DNA of 64,000 nt from Gp6-AA40 sp035649635 (lineage in GTDB: Bacteria; Acidobacteriota; Vicinamibacteria; Vicinamibacterales; UBA2999): contig DASRJE010000140.1 of NCBI GenBank assembly GCA_035649635.1, positions 27,383 to 91,382 on the forward strand, in the 5' to 3' direction. Numbering within the stretch: the first letter of the stretch is position 1; every line of letters begins with the position of its first letter. Positions 58,414-64,000 of this stretch are shown in pieces. The translations under genes and the position numbers were made by a program. Under the pieces are notes generated by a model that saw only the letters and a list, made by a program, of their open reading frames with translations, ran no database searches and was not told the DNA's origin.

Positions 58414-58526
58414 ATTTCGGTATCACCTTTCAAGACGTCCCGCCCGTGTGGAGCGCGGGCAAAAAACGCTGCCCGCGAGCGAGGCGGAGCCACATGCTCG
58501 TCGGATCGGAGGCGCAGCCTCGCTAG
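58377..58526. repeat. Three-hairpin intergenic element, copy E5
   Basis: Hairpin A pairs GACGTCTTGAAAGGT (58377-58391) with ACCTTTCAAGACGTC (58425-58439). Hairpin B is GCCCGTG...CGCGGGC (58442-58460), followed by AAAAAACGCTG. Hairpin C pairs AGCGAGGC (58478-58485) with GCCTCGCT (58517-58524). CTA at 58523-58525 is the TAG stop of the GT-A gene at 58523. The hairpin C region, including CACATGCTCGTCGG in its loop, is nearly identical to E2. Its hairpin A overlaps the start of the gene 56671-58413. Confidence 0.8.
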
Positions 58527-59602
58527 CGCTTTCGCACGTATTGCCCAGGCGCGGGTAATCCCGCACGCGCGGCCGGCACGAGTATGCCGCGCAGATCGAC
58601 CAGCGGCGGCACGGCGTCCCACGAGAAGTCTACGTAATAGCAGTGCTCGGCGACGGCTCTTATCGGCGCGTTGGCCAGGCCCCACGTCGGGGGGTTGACG
58701 TAGCTTACGCCGCTCGAATGCCAGCGCCGATCGCCCCAGGGCGCTTCGGTCTCGCGACCCTCATACGCTTTCGGGTTCAGCCGGTAGCTGCCTTCGTGAT
58801 TTTGATGGTAGACCGGCCCGCCGATGTCACGGATTTCGAAGCCGCTTGCCAGCGCTTTCACGATGACGTTTCGATCGATCCCGATCCGCGCGACGCGATA
58901 GACCTCGTTGAAGCCGCGGATCTCGTGAAACGACGCGCGCTCGAGTAAGACGAAGTCGCCAGTGCCACTTCCCATGTACGGCCGCTTGAGCACGTGTGCT
59001 GGCCCGGCGAGGTTGCGAGGATCCTCGAGCATCTCCCAGGTGACCTCATGGAGGTCCTCTGGCAAATTGAGATCGTGTCTCGGCGCGCGGTACAGGACCC
59101 GCGGTTCGAGCGCGCGCCGCTCGAGCGCATCAAGGACACAGCGCCCGAGGTACACATCGCAGTTCGATGTGAGGACGTATTGGCCTCGAGCGCGTCGGAC
59201 GCCGACGTTCTTCGCAAGGAACTCGAGATACTCGAGCCGGGGATTCAGCGACAGTGCGATTTGGTACTCCGGATGGACGATGTACCACGCGCACACACGG
59301 CGATTGAGATTCGGGAGCTCCCTGCCGATCTCGTCGAACAGGAGCGGCCGGTCCGCGGGCGGCGCCCACTCGATGAAGACAAACTCGTGCGCGAGACCAC
59401 GAGAGGTGAGTTGCTCATGATTGAACTGGAGCGTACGGAAGAACCGGGCGGCAAAATCACCACCGTAGCCGTCATTGCGTCCAGTGAGAACGATGCTGAG
59501 AAGCGGCGTGTCCGCGATCCAGGCAGGTTGGGAACTGACAGGGTCAGATTGGGGCAACGGTTTCGTTGCGTTGTTTGGAAATCGCGGTCCGCGTTCGCGC
59601 AT
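58523..59602 (-). CDS. GT-A glycosyltransferase (GRND family), paralogue 1
   Basis: About 359 residues from ATG at 59602; TTG at 59557 would reduce overlap with the upstream gene from 59 to 14 nt and is an alternative. GT-A core: LSIVLTGRNDGYGGDFAARFF, EFVFIEWAPPADRPLLFDEI, NVGVRRARGQYVLTSNCDVYL (a DxD-like CDVY), YMGSGTGDFVLLERASFHEIRGFNEV and VYHQNHEGS. Two relatives are at 60437 and 61488. Predicted cytoplasmic or membrane-associated sugar transferase. Its TAG stop lies in hairpin C of E5. Confidence 0.75.
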   Translation of the reverse strand: MRERGPRFPNNATKPLPQSDPVSSQPAWIADTPLLSIVLTGRNDGYGGDFAARFFRTLQFNHEQLTSRGLAHEFVFIEWAPPADRPLLFDEIGRELPNLNRRVCAWYIVHPEYQIALSLNPRLEYLEFLAKNVGVRRARGQYVLTSNCDVYLGRCVLDALERRALEPRVLYRAPRHDLNLPEDLHEVTWEMLEDPRNLAGPAHVLKRPYMGSGTGDFVLLERASFHEIRGFNEVYRVARIGIDRNVIVKALASGFEIRDIGGPVYHQNHEGSYRLNPKAYEGRETEAPWGDRRWHSSGVSYVNPPTWGLANAPIRAVAEHCYYVDFSWDAVPPLVDLRGILVPAARAGLPAPGQYVRKR

Positions 59603-59957
59603 CGAGGACATTCGCGGCGCCCTCGAGGATATCGAGCTTGGCGTCAATCACCATCAACTGCTCGCGTGCCACGATCAGCGCATGCTCGGCTTCGACAAGA
59701 CGCTCGCGTAACAGCTTCTCGATTTCGTCGTGACGCAACCGCAGTTTTTGGGTAGAAGTCCTGAGCTTGTCGTTGAGATGCGTCTGGCGCTTGACCTCAG
59801 CCTCGAGCGCTTTGACTCGGGCCATCGCCTCGCCAGCACGATTCTTCCAGGTCAGTGATCCCTTGCGTGACTCTGCAACGAGCTGTGCTTGTGAGGCGAC
59901 CGCGCTTGCCGGTGCCAGCCCGAACACAGCCAAGAGACGTCTCAGAAATCTCTTCAC
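59544..59957 (-). CDS. Small coiled-coil protein
   Basis: 137 residues from GTG at 59957 (ATG at 60017 would overlap the divergent gene's start). A hydrophobic N-terminal segment (RLLAVFGLAPASAVAS) is followed by a long coiled coil (MARVKALEAEVKRQTHLNDK through VEAEHALIVAREQLMVIDAK). TATACT on the minus strand at 59968-59973, only 10 nt before the GTG, could be a -10 box of a nearly leaderless message. Might be an envelope-associated scaffold or chain-length-like accessory; no family recognised. It overlaps the GT-A gene downstream. Confidence 0.5.
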   Translation of the reverse strand: MKRFLRRLLAVFGLAPASAVASQAQLVAESRKGSLTWKNRAGEAMARVKALEAEVKRQTHLNDKLRTSTQKLRLRHDEIEKLLRERLVEAEHALIVAREQLMVIDAKLDILEGAANVLDARTRTAISKQRNETVAPI

Positions 59958-60001
59958 GGTCGGCGTGAGTATACTACAGGAACCTTGATGCTTTTCGGCT
60001 C

Positions 60002-60006
60002 GGAGG
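60002..60006 (+). promoter_or_regulatory. Shine-Dalgarno GGAGG for the TTG-start gene at 60012
   Basis: GGAGG ends 5 nt before TTG at 60012, supporting this uncommon start codon. Confidence 0.55.
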
Positions 60007-60011
60007 ACTGA

Positions 60012-60386
60012 TTGCACGCCGCGTCATCAGACTCATCTCGTCGACTGAGGCGCCTCGAGCAGATTCTCGCGGACGCAAAGGTCGCCACTGTCGCTTCATC
60101 GGACGGTGACACCGATCCTGCCGAGACCCATGTCGTCGTCGTGCCGCTCGATCGTATCCGCCGCATCACCGCCGAATTGCAGCGCGCCCCCGATGAGGAC
60201 ATCGACGAGATTGATGCGGTCGCGATGCGTATCTTGTTGAGCGACTACTCACTGACCGTAAGTCACCTTCGTGCGGCCGCCCGGCTTGCGGAACAGCGAG
60301 TGGCTGCTGCAACGGTTCCAATTCAGCGTGCGAGGTCGGTGGTCCCGGCGCAGCCCCGACCGACTAGCCTCACATCCAAAGCGTAG
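60012..60386 (+). CDS. Hypothetical small protein
   Basis: 124 residues from TTG, supported by GGAGG 5 nt upstream. Charged N-terminus (SSDSSRRLRRLEQILADAK), then VHVVVVPLDRIRRITAELQ-like and IDEIDAVAMRILLSDYSLTVSHLRAAARLAEQRVAAA, an alanine-rich helical stretch. No transmembrane segment and no recognised domain. It is divergent from the coiled-coil gene and lies 50 nt upstream of the GT-A gene at 60437. Function unknown. Confidence 0.5.
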   Translation: MHAASSDSSRRLRRLEQILADAKVATVASSDGDTDPAETHVVVVPLDRIRRITAELQRAPDEDIDEIDAVAMRILLSDYSLTVSHLRAAARLAEQRVAAATVPIQRARSVVPAQPRPTSLTSKA

Positions 60387-60436
60387 CCCGCAGCGCCCGG
60401 ACGACAGAGCGAAGGCAGTTCGCCGGCACACTTCGG

Positions 60437-61498
60437 ATGGAAGATTCGCACCGCCCATATCTCAGCGTCGTGATCGCCTCTCGCAACGACGACTATGCCG
60501 GAGGCATGCTGCGACGGCTGCAGGTGAGCCTCAACGCGTTCATCGAACAGACGGAGCGATTCGATCTGCCCTCAGAGCTGCTCCTGGTAGATTGGAACGC
60601 GCCTCCCGGCAAGGAACTCTGGGAGTCGATCCGTTGGCCATCGTCCGTCCTGCGACGATGCACGGTCCGCGTCTTCACGGTTCCACCCCAGATCCACGCC
60701 ACCTTTCCGTTTGCCGATCGCTTGCCGATCCTCATACACAGGGCGCGCAACGTCGGCATCAGAAGGGCACGCGGCGAATTCATCTTGCCGACCTCCTCCG
60801 ACATCCTTCTTTCCAACGAGCTCGTACAGTGGTTCGCAAGGCGCGAACTCGACGCGAGCAGCATGTATCGCATCGTTCGGCGGGACGTGCCTGCGAAGGC
60901 GCTGTTGTACGAATCGACCGACAAGCGGTTGCGCTACTGCCGCAATCACGTGCAACAGATCCACAAACGCGACCCCTCCTATCACGTCCCCGGCTTGCCA
61001 CACCTCTTCACCAATGGCGCTGGTGATTTCACGCTGATGTCGCGCGACATGTACTTCCGCCTGCACGGGATTCCCGAGGAGCGGGAGTTCCACTCCATGC
61101 ATTTCGACGGCATCCTCTGTTTCATGGCCCATGCCGCCGGCGCGCAGGAAGTGGAGCTTGGCGCGCCGATGCGCATCTATCACGTCGATCACGGCTCACC
61201 ATCGTGGCGATCCAACGCCAGCTGGCTCGAGCAGGCTGCGTCGCGTGTCCCGATCGAGGGGCTCGCCACACGGCTGGTACCAATCGCGCGCCGAATCTCA
61301 CCACCAACGAGTGCCCTCGACCGCCGCCGTGTGCCGTACCTGGATTGCTCGACCCGTGAGGGTCAGGCCAAGTACGAGCAGCTCATCAAGAGGCTGGTCG
61401 AGGAACCGGGGGCCTTTCGCTACAACGATGCCGATTGGGGATTAGCTCAGCACACCCTGAACGAACGCGTGCTTGGTTCGGCGCCGGTTAGAGCTTGA
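60437..61498 (+). CDS. GT-A glycosyltransferase (GRND family), paralogue 2
   Basis: 353 residues. LSVVIASRNDDYAGGMLRRL, ELLLVDWNAPPGKELWESI, NVGIRRARGEFILPTSSDILL, YHVPGLPHLFTNGAGDFTLMSRDMYF and MRIYHVDHGS follow the same order as 58523 and 61488. The aspartate in SSDILL probably replaces the DxD metal site. The C-terminal 90 residues are more divergent and have YLDCSTREGQAKYEQLIKRL. The gene converges with 61488 with an 11-nt overlap. Acceptor unknown. Confidence 0.75.
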   Translation: MEDSHRPYLSVVIASRNDDYAGGMLRRLQVSLNAFIEQTERFDLPSELLLVDWNAPPGKELWESIRWPSSVLRRCTVRVFTVPPQIHATFPFADRLPILIHRARNVGIRRARGEFILPTSSDILLSNELVQWFARRELDASSMYRIVRRDVPAKALLYESTDKRLRYCRNHVQQIHKRDPSYHVPGLPHLFTNGAGDFTLMSRDMYFRLHGIPEEREFHSMHFDGILCFMAHAAGAQEVELGAPMRIYHVDHGSPSWRSNASWLEQAASRVPIEGLATRLVPIARRISPPTSALDRRRVPYLDCSTREGQAKYEQLIKRLVEEPGAFRYNDADWGLAQHTLNERVLGSAPVRA

Positions 61499-62453
61499 AT
61501 TCCGTTGGAACGAAAGCGGGCCTGGTGAGCCGGCGTAGCGCCACCAGCGGCGGAATGGCGCGATCGTCGAACTCGACTCGTAGATGCCGTTCGTCCCGTT
61601 GCACGACCGGGGCGTCCCCCAGACCCCAATTCGCCGGATTGTCGTACAGCATCTGTTTGCGCCAGTTGCTGCCCCATGGGGCGTGCGACGGACGGGCCCG
61701 GTAGACGCGCCGCTGCGCGCGGAAGGTTCCTTCACCGAAGTGATATACACGCGCCCCTGTATCGGCGATCAGCAGCCCATTGGCGCGAACGTGAAAGCAG
61801 AAGTTCGCATCGATGTGAATCTTGGCAAAGCGGATGACTTCGTTGAACCCGCGCAGCGCGTGAAAGCTGAAGCGATCGAGCAGCAGGAAGTCGCCGGCGG
61901 CATTGGTGAAGTACGGGGGCTTGAGGACGTTGAGGGCCGCCTGGTTGCGCGGATCCGTCAGCACTGTTTCATCGAGGTTGGTGCCGTCCAGCCACGACTT
62001 CATGTCGAGACGCGTCGCGCGGTAGAGCACCATCGGCCGAAACATCTGCCTGGCGATCAGGTTGACGATGTCGCGGCTCAGATAGATATCGGTGTTGGTC
62101 ACCAGGATGTAGCTCCCGAGCGCTCGCCGGATGCCGACATTCTTTGCGATGAACTCGTGGAACTGGAGCCGCGGATTCTGGCTGAATGCATCGTGGTACC
62201 GCTCGTCGACTTCGTACGCCGTCAGCAGCGGGTCGAGAGCCGGCAGCTGTTCTCGCACCATGTCGGCCAGGAGGAGGCGGCCGCGCACGGGCCGCCATTC
62301 GACGAAGACCAGCTCGTACTCGACACCGGACTCTGACAGGAGGCGGTGGTTATAGGACAGCGCCGAGAACAGTCGCTGGTTGAAATCTCCCCCAAAATTG
62401 TCGTTCCGGCCTGTCAGCACAATGGACAGGTACGGCACCATCCCTCGACTCAT
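61488..62453 (-). CDS. GT-A glycosyltransferase (GRND family), paralogue 3
   Basis: 321 residues from ATG at 62453, which overlaps the upstream methyltransferase stop (ATGA). Motifs as in 58523: LSIVLTGRNDNFGGDFNQRLF, ELVFVEWRPVRGRLLLADMV, NVGIRRALGSYILVTNTDIYL, YFTNAAGDFLLLDRFSFHALRGFNEV, VYHFGEGT and APWGSNWRKQMLYDNPANWGL. It is closest to 58523, with which it shares the C-terminal Y-D-N-P/N-P-P-T-W-G-L pattern. Probably adds one sugar of the same glycan. Confidence 0.76.
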   Translation of the reverse strand: MSRGMVPYLSIVLTGRNDNFGGDFNQRLFSALSYNHRLLSESGVEYELVFVEWRPVRGRLLLADMVREQLPALDPLLTAYEVDERYHDAFSQNPRLQFHEFIAKNVGIRRALGSYILVTNTDIYLSRDIVNLIARQMFRPMVLYRATRLDMKSWLDGTNLDETVLTDPRNQAALNVLKPPYFTNAAGDFLLLDRFSFHALRGFNEVIRFAKIHIDANFCFHVRANGLLIADTGARVYHFGEGTFRAQRRVYRARPSHAPWGSNWRKQMLYDNPANWGLGDAPVVQRDERHLRVEFDDRAIPPLVALRRLTRPAFVPTEFKL

Positions 62454-63298
62454 GCGCCCGCGGGACGTGCGGTCATAGACAGATGCCACCCGAGCCGATG
62501 CTCGAGCGCGCGCATGGCCGTATGCGGTAAGAATCGGAACGGCAACGTCTTGACGTACTCGTAGCGGACGTACTCCGGAATTCGATACGGGAAGATGTGG
62601 TCGACGTGAGTCTCGACGACGCTGAACCCGGCGTGTTCGAGCAGCTCCTCACCGCTGCGACGTGAATAGGTGTAGGTAACGGGACACCCGGTCTGTGCCT
62701 CCGAGTTCCGTGCGACGACCGAATCCATCTTCCACCAGGCGCCGTGCGCTTCGGTGAACACAATGCCGAGGACCTTCCACGACCAGCGGTGATACACCAT
62801 CACTTTGAGCGTGCTCCCGGCAGCCACGAAGTGAGACCGCATCTGCCGCAGAATTTGTTCCGGATGCGGCGAATGATGGATCACACCGAACGAGTACACG
62901 AGGTCGTAGGGCTGCGGCTCGACGAAATCTGACAAGCGTTCCGCATCTGCAGCGACGAAGCGCACGCGATCATCCACACCGTAGATCTGCGCGCGCTTCC
63001 GGGCCAACTCGAGCGATCCTTCGGAGAGGTCGACCGCCGTCACGAGCGCGCCGGCACGGGCAAAGTTGATCGTGTCAGTCCCCAAGCCACACCCAACTTC
63101 GAGGACACGGCGATTCTTCCATCGAGCAAAATCGGCAAAAGCAGGGATGTGAGGCTCTACGAGGTACTTGCGCTGCTCAACCTCGTCGAAGTACTGGCGT
63201 GTCCCAACCGGGGCCGGTGAGTGCCGCAGATTGCATGGCCGACGGTTCCAGTAATCACGAACCGTGGCAATCGGAACCTCTCCGAACGTCGGGGTCAC
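62450..63298 (-). CDS. Class I SAM-dependent methyltransferase (Ubi/COQ-like)
   Basis: 282 residues from GTG at 63298, overlapping the upstream stop by 4 nt (GTGA). FGEVPIATVRDYWNRRPCNLRH, then VLEVGCGLGTDTINFARAGA (SAM loop), VTAVDLSEGSLELARKRAQIYG, VAADAERL and GVIHHSPHPEQILRQM (Ubi-type motif). A C-terminal extension with YTYSRRSGEELLEHAGFSV and TARPAGA follows. It is coupled to both neighbours. Substrate unknown; methylation of the glycan or a lipid precursor is possible. Confidence 0.88.
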   Translation of the reverse strand: MTPTFGEVPIATVRDYWNRRPCNLRHSPAPVGTRQYFDEVEQRKYLVEPHIPAFADFARWKNRRVLEVGCGLGTDTINFARAGALVTAVDLSEGSLELARKRAQIYGVDDRVRFVAADAERLSDFVEPQPYDLVYSFGVIHHSPHPEQILRQMRSHFVAAGSTLKVMVYHRWSWKVLGIVFTEAHGAWWKMDSVVARNSEAQTGCPVTYTYSRRSGEELLEHAGFSVVETHVDHIFPYRIPEYVRYEYVKTLPFRFLPHTAMRALEHRLGWHLSMTARPAGA

Positions 63299-64000
63299 GT
63301 GGTTATAGTACCTCCCTCGGCCGTGCCGTTGGAGGCGGGCGTACCCGCGCGGAAAGCTGTCTCGATGGCGCTGCGAAGCCCCGGCTCGGGCAGGTCGTCG
63401 TGGACCTGTGCTGACGACCAGAACTTGGACGCCCGCCGTTCCACGTCGCTGAACCAATCTCCCTGCAAGTCGGTTGGCAGGCGCCTGCCGATATCAAGAA
63501 TCTCCAACAGTCTCGCGGAGCGGCGCGCCAATCGCTCGAGGTGCCCACTTGCCTCGGTCATGCCGGCTCGCTCCGCGCGAGTCACCAGCAGCCGGCACCA
63601 GTAGAGCACGTACTCCGGAAATCCTGGATCGAGCTGGACTGCCTGCTTTGCCCACTCCACATCTCTACGCGTGCCCGGGACCTCGGCAGAGTAACGCGCT
63701 CGGTAGTGAGCCAGCGACGCACAGATCACCGCCGTCAGTTCATCCGCGACTGATTCTGAGGACCCCATACCTCGCATCACTGTGTCGAAGTATCGGCGAT
63801 AGTTGAACCACGACGAGCAGAAGTCCCAGGGCAGGACATCGTCGAACGGATCGACGCGCCAATAGTCGATTCTCTGATTCAGTGTGTCGTCCAGGAGGGC
63901 TATTCCCTGGCGCACCTGCGTTGGCGCGCCGAAGTGCAACAGGACACGCACTAGATTCAAACGGGGCACCAAAGCTGCCGGGGTGCGATCGATTGCCCGC
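63295..64000 (-). CDS. Unidentified helical protein, 5' end outside window
   Basis: The frame remains open to the window edge; the first visible in-window start (TTG at 63972) is probably not the real one. Visible part about 235 residues, soluble and helix-rich (RLNLVRVLLHFGAPTQVRQGIALLDDTLNQR, ADELTAVICASLAHYRARY, RDVEWAKQAVQLDPGFPEYVLYWCRLLVTRAERAG). The pattern resembles tetratricopeptide-like repeats at the C-terminus of a larger protein, such as a glycosyltransferase. The stop overlaps the methyltransferase start. Identity open. Confidence 0.5.
   Translation of the reverse strand, partial: RAIDRTPAALVPRLNLVRVLLHFGAPTQVRQGIALLDDTLNQRIDYWRVDPFDDVLPWDFCSSWFNYRRYFDTVMRGMGSSESVADELTAVICASLAHYRARYSAEVPGTRRDVEWAKQAVQLDPGFPEYVLYWCRLLVTRAERAGMTEASGHLERLARRSARLLEILDIGRRLPTDLQGDWFSDVERRASKFWSSAQVHDDLPEPGLRSAIETAFRAGTPASNGTAEGGTITT

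Noticed and set aside
1026..58526. Hairpin elements as tRNA genes or attachment sites
   Set aside because: No tRNA cloverleaf, anticodon or CCA context; no integrase gene in the window.

Overview
The window is high-GC bacterial DNA (GC judged by eye at roughly 60%). It carries one very large surface-polysaccharide locus. Core genes such as smpB, dense minus-strand operons and many short intergenic hairpin repeats suggest a free-living Gram-negative bacterium. An Acidobacteriota (Vicinamibacteria-like) host is my best guess from repeat style and gene content, but nothing in the window proves it. There is no rRNA, tRNA, CRISPR array, transposase or phage gene.

Layout. (1) 69-26342, minus strand: a long operon headed by an ABC-2 polysaccharide exporter (ATPase 25074-26342 with a Wzt-type C-terminal domain, permease 24206-25090). 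Next come GT-B and 'EVGFELLYW' transferases, an FkbM methyltransferase, a sugar O-methyltransferase, membrane proteins, a GT2 fusion, a RfaE-like cytidylyltransferase/methyltransferase fusion, a NeuB-family synthase, an SDR, a GT-C-like protein, a 2OG oxygenase and a DegT aminotransferase. Its 395-bp leader holds an ops/JUMPstart-like sequence (26491-26503) in the right orientation, which predicts RfaH/NusG-paralogue antitermination. (2) 26738-30873, minus: 2OG oxygenase, FkbM, and a GT2/EVGFE gene split by a frame change. (3) 30963-45191, mixed strands: PhyH-like oxygenase, six GT-C-like membrane proteins, a NeuD/PglD acyltransferase, a FemAB/GNAT protein, a polyprenyl-phosphate GT2 and a third FkbM. 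(4) 45228-46342: smpB and a BON-domain lipoprotein, housekeeping-type genes inside the island. (5) 46345-52607, minus: membrane proteins, GT2, WecE-type aminotransferase, PhyH oxygenase. (6) 52804-56719, plus: WbqC-like, polyprenyl-P GT2, methyltransferase, NeuD/PglD, GH43-like propeller. (7) 56671-64000: membrane protein, three paralogous GT-A enzymes, small proteins, a methyltransferase and a partial gene cut by the window edge.

How it may work together: nucleotide-sugar tailoring enzymes (two DegT/WecE aminotransferases, NeuB, SDR, two NeuD-type acyltransferases, cytidylyltransferase) supply unusual sugars. GT2, GT-A, GT-B and EVGFE transferases assemble the glycan and Wzm/Wzt exports it. 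Periplasm-facing GT-C-like proteins using lipid-linked sugars made by the DPM1-like GT2s may decorate it. Methyltransferases and four Fe(II)/2OG oxygenases add modifications.

Novel features I would highlight: (a) a family of three-hairpin intergenic elements (five copies) and several simpler inverted repeats that repeatedly supply the stop codon of the gene they abut; (b) a roughly 75-residue 'RW...VEDTxxIDR' module shared by six membrane proteins, either between transmembrane segments or at the extreme C-terminus; (c) a four-copy 'EVGFELLYW' transferase-like module found alone and in two different fusions; (d) the ops-like leader.
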